From Rhodeus uyekii (Eukaryota > Chordata > Actinopteri > Cypriniformes > Acheilognathidae), in contig JAWRVZ010000054.1 of NCBI GenBank assembly GCA_037043235.1, positions 997,501-1,061,500 on the forward strand: a stretch of 64,000 bases of DNA, given 5' to 3'. The first letter of the stretch is position 1. Each line of letters starts with the position of its first letter. Positions 49,871 through 63,181 of this stretch are shown here, in pieces. A program made the position numbers and the translations under genes. A model generated the notes under the pieces. It had not been told where the DNA came from. It searched no databases and saw only the letters and a list, made by a program, of their open reading frames with translations.

Positions 49871-50733
49871 CCTGTTCTCTCCACCTCAATATCAAACCTT
49901 TGAAGTCGAGCAGACTGAAACGAATGATTGTGAACATCAGGTGAACCGCAGCTGTTTGCCAGTGATCTCCACTCTTTATAACATACATGAAAGTTAGACA
50001 GATGGTTTGAGTTTTGTTCTGCATCAGGTCGCTCTCCTCGGCGCTCTGCCAGGGTTTTAATACATCAGCTATTGATGTGCTAGTCCTAGATGTGACCTCT
50101 GACCCCTCGGCACACCCTTCAGACGGATGCTCCAATCACAGTGAGTGATGACAGGGACACAGTCACCATGACAACATTAAGGGACATATGGTGGAGTAAT
50201 TGGACAGGTGGACGGTGTCTGTGCTCATAAATCTGTGATTTCTGTTTATGTGCATTTGAGCATGATTGCTAGAGGCCTGACCAGAATGGACAAAACCATT
50301 ATATATATCTTGAATTAATTAATATATATGTAATACCTAGAAAAAATATAGAATACTTTATATTTTATAATAATTTTTACATTTCTGTAACTGTTCATGA
50401 TAAAATATATTTTATATTTTATAATAATATATTTGTTTACATTTATATAAAAAATATCCAGTTACAATTCCAATATAACTGACTTATACACAATAATGAT
50501 ATTAAATTATATTATTAAAATAATATTATGTTATAAATATTTTATAGTAATAGTAATTTTTACATTTAAAAATATCCTGCTAAAGTTCCAATATGATTGG
50601 CTTGTACACAATATAAAACATAACATAAAATATATTTTATAATAATATATATTATAAATGTATATTTAAAAAATCCATTACAGTTCTATTATGATTGACT
50701 TTTACGCAATAATATAATGCAGTATATTATATA

Positions 50734-51375
50734 CAGTAGTACCTCAAGATACGAAAGGCTCAACTTACGAAAAATCCAAGTTACGAAAGCAAAGACGAAA
50801 CTTTTTACTGCTCTACATACGAAAAGTTTTCAAGATACGAAAGGTTTCTGAAACTCCGAGATTCGCCCCATAACAATTTTGAAACTCGCGCTGCACGCCG
50901 CCATCTTAGTTATAGTAGACTCGCCACCATCCTCCTGCTCTCCCATTGGTTCCTGATGCTAGCCAAGCCATGAGATCCTTCTCTCTAATTGGACAGCATC
51001 CCTCCCATCATGCATCTTCTATACGTACGTGCTGGCGTGCTTTAGCTCAGCCATTCCGCACTCGAAAGTTTACATTTTTTATGTGTTTTCGTAAAGTTAA
51101 GTGTACGTACGCATGTACGTTATCTGCCGTTTGTCCTCCTCCTCCTCTGCCGCCACTTTCGGAGATAGCCTCACTTGAAAGGTAAGCTTCGATATTTTAC
51201 GTTATTTCATTGTTTATAGGTCAATTTAGCTTTATTATGAAATTTAATGGGGTGTTTTTGGAGGGCTTGGAACGGATTAGCCATTTTACATGTAAAATGT
51301 GTTCCAAGATACGAAAAACTCCTTATACGAAGGCCGCCTCGGAACGGATTAATTTCGTATCTCGAGCTACCACTG
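50734..51375. mobile_element. Pogo/Tigger-like MITE, 'GATACGAAA' subfamily, copy 2
   Basis: cagtagtacctcaagatacg ... cgtatctcgagctaccactg with TA on both sides. Nearly identical to 584-1176 except for an extra ~50 bp near 51068-51120. Confidence 0.85.
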
Positions 51376-52433
51376 TATTTTATAATAATATATGTTTTAA
51401 ATTCATATAAAAAGATCACTTTCCAATATGATATGACTTGTACATAATATAATATAATATAATATTTTAAATCTATGTAAAAAATATCCAGTTACAGTTC
51501 TAATATGATTAACTTTAATAATAATAATAATAATATAATACATTATAGTATAATCAATTAATATAATACAGTATATTGGTTTGAACATGAGCTGTTCAAT
51601 TATATTATATTATAGTTTATACATAAATTAAAAAAATATTATGATTATATTATGTCATATATTATTTTGTGTACAAGTCAATCGTATTGTAACAATAACT
51701 CGATTTTTTTAATGAATTAAAAATATATTATTATATTATATTTAATTTTTAATTTTTGTAAAGAAAATATCCAGTTACAGTTCCAATATGTTTGACTATA
51801 ATAATAGTAATGATATAATACATTATAATATAATCAGTGAATATAATACAGTATATTGATTTGAACATGAGCTGTCGTCTATGAGAAAAGCTCAGACCCT
51901 GTAGATTCTCTCTGGTATCTCTCTGGTCACTCAGAGAAGAACAATAGAGTCCCATGGATCTGACACCCGTCCAAGGACCCGCGGCACCGCAGGCATGCAG
52001 AGTCCAGCTGCCGCTCTGATCAAACTTTCATGAGCGAGAGGAAGCGTTGAGATTAATAAACCGTGGAGATAAAGCAGAGGGAAAGAGCGATGGTCTTAAG
52101 GTGAAGTGCATCATTGTTGTGCGGCACTAAACTGAATCACACTCTGTTTGAGCACTAGTGTGAGTTTGGAACTGCACTACCTGTTTTCCAAACAACGGGA
52201 GAGTTAAGGAGGTCTGAGATGGTCCAGAGAACAAATTCCTGTGCTGACCGCTTGTCTTTGAGATGCTAAGAATAGATGCGTCCTGCTCAAAGCCCCTGAC
52301 CTGTAGGGATTGAGGTCGGCCTCACACGGTGACCGGGGCAAGGAACGTCTTAGAAAGTTGCACGATTAGCATCTCTTGGAGACACTAGAAAGAGTCTGTC
52401 AATCTACTCGATCAAACTAGACATTATCTTATA
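51376..52433. other. Intergenic region 3
   Basis: Continuation of the AT-rich tandem to about 51860, then unique DNA. No gene recognised. Confidence 0.55.
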
Positions 52434-52957
52434 CAGTAGTGCCTTGAGATACGAGCATAATCCGTTCCAGGACGAACTCGTAACTTGAGTTGCTCGTATC
52501 TCAAATAATGTAAATTATGTAGATAACGCAAACACAATACGGAAGTGTAGTGTTTCTTCCCGTGTTGTGTATTGGATAGACTCAGAAGCTCATATTTATT
52601 ATTATTGAACACTCATAACTCATGCTGCTCCCAGCTTAATACTCGTGAATCACTCGTTGCCCCCGGTAACCCCCGCTGTAGAACCAAGCTGCCTCTAGTG
52701 GAGATCATATGCAATTACCCCATAAACGAGTATAACACACACCACAGGAAGACTCGCTTGAGATGCTTATGGGAGTTATCGAACACGTGAAGTGAAGGAG
52801 TGAGGCGGCTTGAGCTGCTCCGAGTTTCTCCACAACTAGCGTCGCCGTCTGTAAGCTGCTCGTATCTCAAATATTTACTCGTATCTCAAAGCAAACATTT
52901 GCTCAAAGGTTTGCTCGTATCTCAGAATAACCGTATGTCGGGACGCTCGTATTACTG
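52434..52957. mobile_element. Pogo/Tigger-like MITE, 'GATACGAG' subfamily, copy 3
   Basis: cagtagtgccttgagatacg at the left; the right end is slightly shortened (gggacgctcgtattactg). TA on both sides. Confidence 0.85.
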
Positions 52958-53721
52958 TATAAGGTTTTAAGACTGTGCAATCTCTAAGACAGACAAACAG
53001 ATGTTTTGTTTAGTTTTGACAGTACAAGAGTATACAGAAATTGCACATTTCTACACATTACACATTTTCTGGCTGCAGCTTTTGATTGCAGAGTCTCACA
53101 GGTCTCGTGTTTCTCCAGATGGTGAACATCAAGATCCACACGAGAAGTGCTAATTGTGTTCCAGTGTGACGCTTCACTGGGACGGCTATCGGCTATCGCC
53201 GTTCAATATCTCCCATCTGTCTGGAAGCATAAGGAGGCTGGTGACTCCAAACACTGCCAATGATTGCACAGATCAACAAGTTGCACTGCAACTGCAATAT
53301 TAAACTCATAAATCATAACTTCAAGATGATGAGCTACTTTCTCTATACTAGTTTTTGCAGTTCAGATCTTTACCATAATACAAAACAATGCATTAATAAT
53401 GAGAAGAATATATAAATATAGTTGGGAGCAGCAATTCAAGCGCTAAAGGTATTATGTTTTATTTAGCAAACCTTTTACCATCTAGATCATAGATTGAATA
53501 GACTGTTTACAGCCAACACAGGAAATATATGGTTTTGAAAGCTTTTTAATAGTTATGCCATCTATGCTCTGATCTCCAGGAAAGCCAACACACTTGTTAA
53601 GAATCATGTCGCATTTCGTGAAGTTCTTAGTTTTACAATTGTTTAGGATTTAAGGGCTTTTGGCTACACTTGGCTATGCCCTATTATTATCCAAAGGTGA
53701 ACTTAAATAGTTGATCTAGAG

Positions 53722-54040
53722 CAGGGGTCGGCAACCTTTGATGTTGAAAGAGCCATATTTAAAAAAAAAAAAAAAAATTCAAATATGTCCGGAGCCGCAA
53801 TCTAAGATACTTAGCTGAACTGTTGACGAGGGGGGGGTGCGCAGAGCGACAGTCATGCGGCGCAACTCTCCTTTCTTCTGTGGGCGGAGCGATAGACTCA
53901 TGCAGTGCGACACTCCTTTCTTCCGTGGGCGGAGCGATAGAGGGCCGAGCGCGGATAGCAGGACCGCTGCTACAAGTTACATGCAGGGGATGAAAGAGCC
54001 GCAGCACAGTGGTGAAAGAGCCACGGGTTGCCGACCCCTG
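53722..54040. mobile_element. Complete hAT-like MITE with perfect 8-bp target duplication
   Basis: Left TIR caggggtcggcaacc, right TIR ggttgccgacccctg. Flanks atctagag at 53714-53721 and 54041-54048 are identical. 319 bp. Interior has repeated 'gggcggagcgatag' motifs and no transposase. Confidence 0.92.
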
Positions 54041-54862
54041 ATCTAGAGAGTCCAGAGAATTGTGCTGCCTTTATTTTATAGAGGTTGAGCGATAAACCTA
54101 GGACTGGTTTGCAAAAGTGGGGTTTTTAAACCGTCTCAAATACTTAACGAACAATTTGATTGACAGCAGTGGTCCTGGAGGCAAAGTTATTCCGAATGAG
54201 GAGATCTTACATATAATATGAATATTTTATGAAACATTCTGTGATATACAATTATATAAAACTGTGTGTCAAACTAGATATTGTCCGTTTTGTTTGAATT
54301 TCATACAGGCCTGTAGTCCGTTAACCTGGTCTAATTGGTGCTCAAACTTCATTGACCAATGGCTGCCATGTTTTTCAAGATATGTGAATATCCTCAACTT
54401 GGACAAAGACACAGCATGCAAATTATCAAGTCAATCGAACTAATGGTTGCATGGTTATAGCCATTTTCAAGTTCTTTTTCCGGTTATAGCGCCACTCAGT
54501 GGCCAAACTCCATGTTTTTTTTTACTGTGACCTCAGAATGAGCGCATCCATACGTACACCAATTTTTGTGAAAATATCTAATTCCGTTCAAGAGTTATAG
54601 CTATTTTAGTCAAAGTAGCCCCGCCCACTTTGAACGTTTTGTTTGCGACCGTGAATCAAAACATCAAACTTTTATTTTGATAAGTATTTATACTCAAATT
54701 CCAGAGAAATTTTCTACACTGTTTTGATTCTAATCGGGTGAGAAACCAAGGACTAGTCAAAAATAGTAGGACATTTTGCTGGGGTGACGATCAAATCCAA
54801 GACTTGTGTTTTATTCGTCTTGAGCCAAGGATTTCCATGATCCGAAAAGCTTACACAAAAAG

Positions 54863-55019
54863 GCTTTCCTGTGTGTCTAACATTAGAGAGCAGCGCTTTC
54901 AACATCAAGGTAATGGGTTCGATTCCCAGGGAATGCAAGAACTGATGCAATGAATGTCAATGTGTTTCTTGAATGCAAGGCAAGTCGCTTTGGATAAAAG
55001 CGGCTGATAAATGCATAAA
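54863..55019 (+). mobile_element. SINE, plus strand, with longest tail
   Basis: 'gggttcgattcccagggaat' B-box and 'caagtcgctttggataaaag' followed by cggctgataaatgcataa, the LINE-like 3' tail. Confidence 0.85.
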
Positions 55020-57330
55020 GGAAAAGGAACCCAGTGAAACACTTTGAAGGAAGTATAAGACTATATTTGCTTCTATTGCACAACTTGCAAGTTGAATATA
55101 TAAAATTAAGTGATTTGGAAGTCATTTCAATTCCTTTTAATCTATATGAGAATAATTAAACATTCAAGACCATGGCAAGGCATTAGCAGGCCAGACATTT
55201 GTGTTTGTGAGACTTTACTGTACTAACAATGAGATGATCACTTGTCACAGCCCATGTTTTTTTCATTAGAACTCGTAGTTTTCTGGGTTATAGGATGGAC
55301 AGATGTCCTAGATTCAGAGAACTCCAAGAGAATATGTGATCACGCCAGTGTTTCTCAAACTGTGTCAGAAATGTTGCTAAAGAGACGTTTTTTCAATGAG
55401 CCTGGGCTGAAAAGCAATGACTGTTTACAGACAGATTTCCCCAGAGATCATCTGCCATTGGTCAGAAAAACAAACAGCCCTGCCCCCAAACTCACGTTAT
55501 TGGTTGATCTGGTGTTGCTGTTTCAGGTTGGGTGAGATTATTAGAGAAAACTGAAATAATAAGAAGCATAATAAAGCTGGGATATGAGAAATAATAATTT
55601 AAACTATATTATTAACCAGTGCATTGTACTTTATCCACATATATACAGTATATATATATATATATATATATATATTGCTTAAATCATCAAAAAATCTAAA
55701 ACTACAAAAGACTATTAAGCATAAAGATTTAAAGATGTTGTAAATATGAATTTGTTTTTCTGTATTATTGTGAAACTGTATTGTGAAAATAAATTATTTA
55801 TAAAATATAAATATTATATTATCGTATATTATTAGCAATTCAAATGATTAATGATTTAAATGATTAATTTAATTACTTGCAAATTAATCGGACATATAAA
55901 AACTGAGAATTTGCCCCCAAAAAGATAATTTAAAGTCATTATTGTATTAAAAAGACTTCACAAATAGTAATTGTTTTAAAAACAGAATTTATTACACAAA
56001 TCTTTAGGCTTCACTCGTCATGAAGACGACTTACTGATGACAGAAGTTTTATTTTTGGGTGAACTGTAACTTTAATGGGTTTTTTATTAATATGGAAATA
56101 TTAAATTATTTTTTAAATTAAATAATCATTTAAATAAGAAACTAAAACTGTCATTGTGTGGCAATTAATGTCTTAATGAGCGAGTCATTAGTTCGTTCAA
56201 ACGGCTGTTTCATTCAGTAATGAAGTAAATGACTCTCTTTATGAACGAATCATTTAATCATATTTTCATTATAATATACAGTATTATTACAGTTCAATTT
56301 TATCCAATTAAAAGCTTTCTTCAAACATTTTATATTTCTAAAATATTATATTTAGAAGGCCATAAGGAGTTAAAAGCTCCAGGCATGATTTATTCTTACA
56401 TATATTTATAGAGACATAAATAGTATATGACATTAGTGACGAGTATATTTTTAAAACTCATTTTAAAAATTCATTTCACATGCTCATACTGACATGAGAG
56501 GCTGTTAACCTCGTCTAAAGCGCACAGCTGCATCTGAACTTCAGGAAACCCTGCCCGCATTCCCGTCTCCCTCCGTGTGTGTGTGTGTGTGAACTCGTGA
56601 CGACACGTAATCTTGTGAGGGAAACCTTCAGCACGTTTAATAGCACTTTCATTTCATCCAGGTGGATCTTATAGTGCAGAATGTCTTTTAAGTTTGTTCT
56701 ACAGTCAAAATATTTAAGCTTTTATACATTCACTGCAAATCCAGTTTTTGTCTTGTTTTCCAGCACAAATATCTTAGTATTCATGAATCAAGATACATTT
56801 ACTGGAAGATCAAAATGACAAATAATTATAAAAAATAATAAAATATGTGATTTTATGCTTAAAACAAGAAGAAATATCTGCCTGTGGGTTCAGAAGGGAA
56901 AAAAGCCAGAATACATCAAACTCGTTTTCCCTTTGAATTAAGATAAGATAAGATAAGATAAGATATACCTTTATTCGTTCCACAATGGGAAAATTTCTCA
57001 AGTATAAACTCACTTCATTAATCTTACTATTTCTTCTTCTTCTTCATAAAACAAGAATCGACTTGAGTAGTTTTGCTTCTTCTCCAGTAAATGTATCTTG
57101 ATTAAGCATGTTTAGATATTTGTGTTGGAAAACAAGACAAAACTACTTGTTTAAAAAGTATATTTTTTACATTTAGTGTGTGTTATAAAGTTTCAGTTCA
57201 GTTTCGAACAAGATGTGTGTTGAACGGTGTGACAAAGGTGCTTTTATTGTGCAAAATGTTCTTCCGTATGTATTGGTTGCTCAGGCTGACGGGAAAAACT
57301 CTTAACATTACATCAAATTGCATGTTTATG

Positions 57331-57430
57331 CTTCCATGTGTCTCTAACAGTAGAGAGCGGCGCTTGCAACATCAAGGTCATGGGTTTGATTCCCAGGGAA
57401 AGCAAGAACTGATAAATGCAGGAATGTAAA
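57331..57430 (+). mobile_element. SINE with internal deletion
   Basis: 'gggtttgattcccagggaaa' then directly 'actgataaatgcaggaatg'; the linker between head and tail is lost. Confidence 0.8.
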
Positions 57431-58334
57431 TGTGTGAGTTTGTCACGGTGGGTTTGAACAGCATTGCACTTTCCTTTTCCTGCAATGAAAACAAGTTTTC
57501 TCCAGTAAATGCTATTCATTCATGTTCAGATCATATAATGGTTTTGTAATAAAAACAGAGGTAGAGTTTGAAGGCAAATCCTCGGCTCACTCTGACCGTT
57601 TGACTGACCTTTGCGCGCCAGTTGTTGAAATGACCGGCACATGTCTGCTCACTTGCGTGAGACGTATCACGAACATTTCTGCAAGCGAGAAGAAGTGCTG
57701 GCCTGCTTATAACCTTGAGAGTGCCGGCTGAGAAATAATCAATAATCACGATGTCTCCCAGTCCATACGGTGAACTGAAACTCCACAGTGATCGTTTCTG
57801 AGCGCTTGATTCTGATGCTGACCGTGACTCGGCTCAGCCTGTTTCAGCCTTTCATTTCCCTTTTGCTCTTCAGCCTCCCATGGTTCAATTCACCAATTGG
57901 CTTAAGAAAATCCTGCCAGTGGAAGTGAATAGCACAAGGCCAGTCTTTGCCTAGACGGGGAAAACGTGAAAAACCAGTTCTTTCTTCACAATCCCCCAAA
58001 GCGCGAACCTGCCGCGACAGTTGCCTCTCCAGTTCACCAGATATCTGGAAAACACACATGTTTGACGTGTGTGTTTTGTGTCAACAGGCAGATTCATCGC
58101 AGTCTGCTGTTCAACAAATGAACTGTGGGTTTGAAATGTGTGACTTGGCTCAACATGCCAGCGAGAGAAGAGAAGAGCGAGAGAAGAGAGACGAAGCAGC
58201 TTTGGGCTGCTTATCTAGAGCTCAGAGAAAACGGCATTTATTCATGTCTGTTTGAGGGTTTTGCCGTGGTTTGTGTGTTAACCTGATGACTCACAGCAGA
58301 GACAATTGTGCTTAGGACAGATGAAAGCTTAGAA

Positions 58335-58464
58335 ACAGTAGAGAGCAGCGCTTGCAACATCAAGATCATGGGTTCGATTCCCAGGGAAAGCAAGAACTGA
58401 TTAGAATGTCAATGTGTTTCTTGAATGCGATGATAAAAGCGTCTGATAAATGCATAAGTGTGAA
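58335..58464 (+). mobile_element. SINE, plus strand
   Basis: 'gagagcagcgcttgcaacat', 'gggttcgattcccagggaaa', tail 'aaagcgtctgataaatgcat'. Confidence 0.85.
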
Positions 58465-58877
58465 TGAAAGCGGATCTGTGTTGGGGGTTCAGGTTTGAGT
58501 GTTTGGGATCTGACAGACGGGACAGCTGAACCCCTGACACAGGCCCGTCCAGCAAACGGCTGACCAATCGCTCGGCTTCACGTCGACTGTGAGCCACAGG
58601 TGTGACACGCATATGTCGAGCAGCCTTCTAGAGTTACCTGTAAAAAAACATCATGACCGCAGATGTTTTTACATTACTTCAACTCATCAAAATAAGTTAA
58701 CCTATTTTAAACTTTATTTTTTGGCAACACTTTAGTTTATGCTTCAATTCTCACAATGAACTAATTGTTTGTCATCATGCATATCACTAGGATATTGGAT
58801 GTTTATTAAAGCACATATTAATGCAAGATCATATTCTGACCCAATAACTAAACTCAACAACTACCTTGCTAACTACT

Positions 58878-59564
58878 CGACTCGTAACTCGGGTTGCTCA
58901 TATCTCAAATAATTTTTTCCCATAAGAAATAACAGAAAAAATTGAATTCGTTCCGGCCCTCTAAAAAACTCCCTTATTAGTGCTAATAACAATGGAAAAA
59001 AATATGGTTTTAATTGCTATAGAGACACACACACACACACATACAGAAAATTATAATATATAAGGATTCCTGTGATATAACATAAAATGTGGTTTTAATT
59101 ATGAGTTCTTGCCTTCGAGACAGTAGCAGCTAATGGAGGAGGATGAGGAGGAGGGATAATGTAAATAACACAAACACAATACGGAGACTCGCGGGAGATG
59201 TGTACGGATCAACTATGGCAGAAAATCCATGCCAAAAAGAAAGTGATGTTTGTGCACGTAAATTACATCCGAATAACAGATCATCACGCGAAAAAACGGG
59301 AGCCTGCGATCTCATTTAAATCCCTAAATTGACTCAATATGTGCTCAATCTTCTCTCAGTGCTGTTTCTGCTCACACAAACACTTTTATTTTAGTGGAGG
59401 AACACGTGAAGTGAAGGAGTGATGGGCCGATATTGTATGAGTGATGGGTAAGCTACTTGTATCTCAAATCTTTACTTGTATCTCAAAGCAAAATTTTGCT
59501 CGAAGGCTTGCTCGTATCTCAGAATACTCAAATGTCGGGACGCTCGTATCTCAAGGTATTACTG
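58878..59564. mobile_element. Pogo/Tigger-like MITE, 'GATACGAG' subfamily, left end lost
   Basis: Begins inside the element ('ctcgtaactcgggttgctca'); right end 'cgtatctcaaggtattactg' followed by TA. Confidence 0.8.
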
Positions 59565-59821
59565 TATTAATAAAAAGTAATAGTTAATAGTGAGAATTGG
59601 ACCCTAATCTTGTCACAGACTCGGCCACACCCTCCTCCCACACACTCCAACCACTCAGCCATAACATACAAACACACACTCCTCCATCACTCCTCCATCA
59701 CTCCATCCGGTCTCATCTGTCACGTAGACTCTCTCCTATGTGGATTACTCTTCAAAGACCCCGGTCTCCTCTCAGACTTCAGATCAGACTGATCCTATTG
59801 CTCACACCAGTTCACTTGAAC

Positions 59822-59955
59822 CGTGTCTCAAACAGTAGAGAGTGGTGCTTGCAACATCAAGGTCATGGGTTCGATTGCCAGGGAAAGCAAGAACTGGTTA
59901 GAATGTCAATGTGTTTCTTGAATGCGATGATAAAAGCAGCTGATAAATGTGAATG
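59822..59955 (+). mobile_element. SINE, plus strand
   Basis: 'gagtggtgcttgcaacatca', 'gggttcgattgccagggaaa', tail 'aaaagcagctgataaatgtg'. Confidence 0.85.
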
Positions 59956-60563
59956 TGACTCACTTTAAGTGACTTTTATTTTATTGATAGTGTGTTTCTG
60001 CTTTTAAGTGTGTGAATTTGAATGAGCAGCTTTGTAAACGTCACAGAACGTATTAAAGGACACAGATGAGCGTCCGGTGCGAGAGAGAGGACGCGGGTCA
60101 TGTGACGCATTGCAGGTGCTTCAGGAACAAAGCATTTTGGCTCAATGGGACAAACCAAGCTGCGCTTTTCTTTCTGTTCAAATGGCTGATGGCGCAGGAA
60201 GAAAAAGAGAGTGGGAATTTTCTAGGCTTTTCAAAGCTTTGACAAATGTTTCTTTTTCAAAGCAGACTTTAATTCAACACTCTGGACGGCCTGGGAGAAT
60301 ATAATAAGGGACGAGGCATATTGTTATTCAGAAACAGACATGCAAGGCCTGTAAATGAAGGAGAGAAAACACAATCTGCTCCTTCAACTTACACTTAATC
60401 AGTTCACTGCAAAAACACAAAACATTTTCTTCCTCTGTGTTTCTGTCTTGTTTTCCAGAACAAATATCTGCACTTTCTTAAATCAAGATTAATTTACTGT
60501 AATATCACTGCAAATATTAAGACTAAAAATTATCAAAATTAAGTGAGTTCTGTCTATCTTTAT

Positions 60564-60682
60564 CGATAGATAGATAGATAGATGGATGATGGATGGATGG
60601 ATGGACGGACGGACAGATGACAGAATGATAGAGAGATAGATGACAGAACGATAAATAGATAGATCGATAGATAGATAGATCA
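60564..60682. repeat. GATA/GGAT/GGAC tetranucleotide microsatellite
   Basis: gatagatagatagatagatg, then ggatggatggatggacggac, then degenerate gatagata. Confidence 0.9.
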
Positions 60683-60872
60683 TAGCCTCATTTGAGACTC
60701 TGCGATGCCATTGGTCCACCGGTTACTCCAGTAATCCAATCACGGCCTCATTTGAGACGCTGCGATGCCATTGGTCCACCGGTTACTCCAATCATCCAAT
60801 CACGGCCTCATTTGAGATGCTGCGATGCCATTGGTCCACCGGTTCCTCCAGTCATCCAATCACAGCCTCCGA
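60683..60872 (-). repeat. 60-bp repeat, three units, inverted relative to intron 1 array
   Basis: Three units of tcatttgagacgctgcgatg / ccattggtccaccggttact / ccagtcatccaatcacggcc. No element flanks visible; abuts the GATA microsatellite. Confidence 0.9.
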
Positions 60873-61934
60873 TGTGTGTTTTGTTGTGCATTGAGGGAAT
60901 TAATCAGATTATGTGCACGTCTTCTTATTGGATAAAGGAAAGATCTGCCTCAATTGAGTGAATATGTTTTTAATGCACATTTAGGATTTTATGCACGTCT
61001 TGGCGTTTCAGTTTTTTTTAATGCAATATTCCATAATTATGTGTATGGACACAGAGTTATTGATTCACTGCTGTTGGCTGTTTTGAAGTTTGCCGGTGGC
61101 TCACAGAGGTCATGCTCTCCTCTTCACGATGGCTCTCTTAATGACGCACACATCTCTGTCAGATCTCCTCACACACTAATGCAACAAGAACAGCTCACCG
61201 ACCCGGCCTTTTCAGTGAGACCAAGAGAAACAAGCCTAGCACCCATTAATTCATCCCTGTATTGATGTGCAAATCCTGCCTTTGATCAGATGAGCAGCGT
61301 TTTGTCTTACGATTGTTTACGCAGTGCGTCTCAAATAAGCGGACGAGCAGTTGTCCTCCTGAAAACAGAAAGTGATGCACGTCAGCATATAAACACAGAG
61401 ACTTCACATTTACCCGCAGAGAGGTTCGGTTTTAGAGTGGGAAGGAGAGCAGAACGAGATGCAGAGAGACAATTGAAGAGCTTTTCTCTGATCGTGGACT
61501 GATTTTGCCACCTGCTCAAACACACTTTCATCTGTTCATTGGCTGCTGTTGTTTGTATCACGCAGTCGTTCCAAAGTTCTGCTTTGATTGGTTTCTGAAG
61601 AGAGTTTTTAACTTGTTAAAGAGGTTATATCTTTGAGAACTCAAATTTCCTTGATCTTTTGAGATGAAAGAGCTTCATGCACAAGAAAACATCACTTTCA
61701 GAAGACAGAATTCCTTCCGCAGTCCAAACCGTTCTGAGGAAAACTGGACATTCATTTCACCAAACTCACCCATTTTAATTCTTCAAAACACAGGATTAAA
61801 GGGGGTTTAAATTTGAGGGGGAATACAATTTTTAAATGTAAAAAATAATAATAAAAACTTACCTTTGCAGCCCTAAAAAATAATATTAAACATTTTTAAT
61901 TGAATGTATTTAATTGTGTGTACCTTGATTATTG

Positions 61935-62020
61935 ATTCCCAGGGAAAGCAAGAACTGATTAGAATATCACTGTGTTTCTTGAATGCAAGGATAAAAGCGT
62001 CTGATAAATGCATGAATTTT
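61935..62020 (+). mobile_element. SINE 3' part
   Basis: Starts at 'gattcccagggaaagcaaga' and ends 'aaaagcgtctgataaatgca'. Confidence 0.8.
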
Positions 62021-62094
62021 TCTGAAAGCAACACTTTGTAACTTAATTCTCAAGTTAACGCATCTTAATCATAACATACCTAAACCTAAAGGAT

Positions 62095-62821
62095 TATTAG
62101 GAACACACACTAATTCTGTGTTTGACCCCCTTTCGCCTTCAGAACAGCCTTACTTCTACGTGGCATTGATTCAACAAGGTGCTGAGGGGCACTAAGGGGC
62201 ATAAAGTGTGCCAAGAAAACATCCCCACTCCATTACACCACCACCACCAGCCTGCACAGTGGTAACAAGGCATGATGGATCACGTTCTCATTCTGTTTAT
62301 GCCAAATTCTGACTCTACCATCTGAACGTCTCAACAGAAATCCAGACTCATCAGACCAGGCAACATTTTTCCAGTCTTCAACTGTCCAGTTTTGGTGAGC
62401 TGGTGCAAATTGTGCCTCATTTTCCTATTTGTAGTAGAGATGAGTGGCACCCGGTGGGGTCTTCTGCTGTTGTAGCCCATCCGCCTCAAGGTTGTGTATG
62501 TTGTGGCTTCACAAATGCTTTACTGCAAACCTCAGTTGTAACGAGTGGTTATTTCAGTCAAAGTTGCTCTTCTATCAGCTTGAATCAGTCGCCCATGACC
62601 TCTGACCTCTAGCATCAACAAGGCATTTTCTCCCACAGGACTGCCACATACTGGATGTTTTTCCCTTTTCACTCCATTCTTTGCAATCCCTAGAAATGGT
62701 TGTGCGTGAAAATCCTAGTAAGTGAGCAGATTGTGAAATACTCAGATCGGCCCGTTTGGCAGCAACAACCATGCCACGCTCAAAACTGCTTAAATCACCT
62801 TTTTTTCCCATTCTGACATTC
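62095..62821 (-). pseudogene. Decayed Tc1-like transposase fragment
   Basis: Minus strand. 62575-62815 encodes MGKKGDLSSFERGMVVAAKR, then SISQSAHLLGFSRTTISR, the N-terminal HTH of fish Tc1-like transposases. Further on, in shifted frames, come 'TLRRMGYNSRRPHRVPL' and a 'WSDES'-like block (around 62340-62375), the region of the first catalytic Asp. Frameshifts and missing C-terminal and TIR parts make it inactive. Confidence 0.85.
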
Positions 62822-63179
62822 AGGAGGAGGAGGGAGGAATAGCGTAGATAATGCAAACACAATACAGAAGTGTAGTGTTTCTTCCCGTGTTGTGTATTGG
62901 ATAGATTCAGAAGCTCATATTGATTATTATTGAACACTCATAACTCGTGCTGCTCCCAGCTTAATACTCGTGAATCACTTGTTGCCCCCGGTAACCCCCG
63001 CTGTAAAACCAAGCTGCCTCTAGTGGAGATCATATGCAATTACCCCATAAATGAGGCGCTTGAGCTGCTCAGAGTGCTTCTAGTGTTAGTGTCTGTAAGC
63101 TGCTCGTATCTTAAATATTTACTCGTATCTCAAAGCCAATATTAGCTGGAAGCCTTGCTCGTATCTCAAGGTATTACTG
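62822..63179. mobile_element. Pogo/Tigger-like MITE, right part only, fused to Tc1 fragment
   Basis: Begins inside the element at 'caggaggaggagggaggaat' and ends 'cgtatctcaaggtattactg' then TA. The left half is missing exactly where Tc1 sequence starts. Confidence 0.8.
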
Positions 63180-63181
63180 TA

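Larger units (their letters stand above)
48420..50733. repeat. AT-rich degenerate tandem region (~65-75-bp units)
   Basis: Recurring 'aaaaaatccagttacagttc' then 'ataatataataaattaattt' and 'tatattttataa', with further units after the MITE to about 51850. Interrupted by a moderate-GC insert (48650-48990) and by 49743-50290. Confidence 0.8.
54049..58877. other. Intergenic region 4
   Basis: Contains the repeat related to 38370 (54320-54690), three SINEs, a (TA)n (55639-55674), a foldback-type repeat fragment (56730-57170, 'gcaaatccagtttttgtctt') and otherwise unremarkable DNA. No gene recognised. Confidence 0.6.
59956..61934. other. Intergenic region 5
   Basis: A (GATA/GGAT)n microsatellite (60564-60682) followed immediately by three units of the 60-bp repeat. 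60870-61930 is unique with no recognised gene. Confidence 0.6.

Noticed and set aside
57947..58255. 102-codon frame with Cys-rich middle in the intergenic region
   Set aside because: No domain pattern or splice context; nothing supports it beyond openness.
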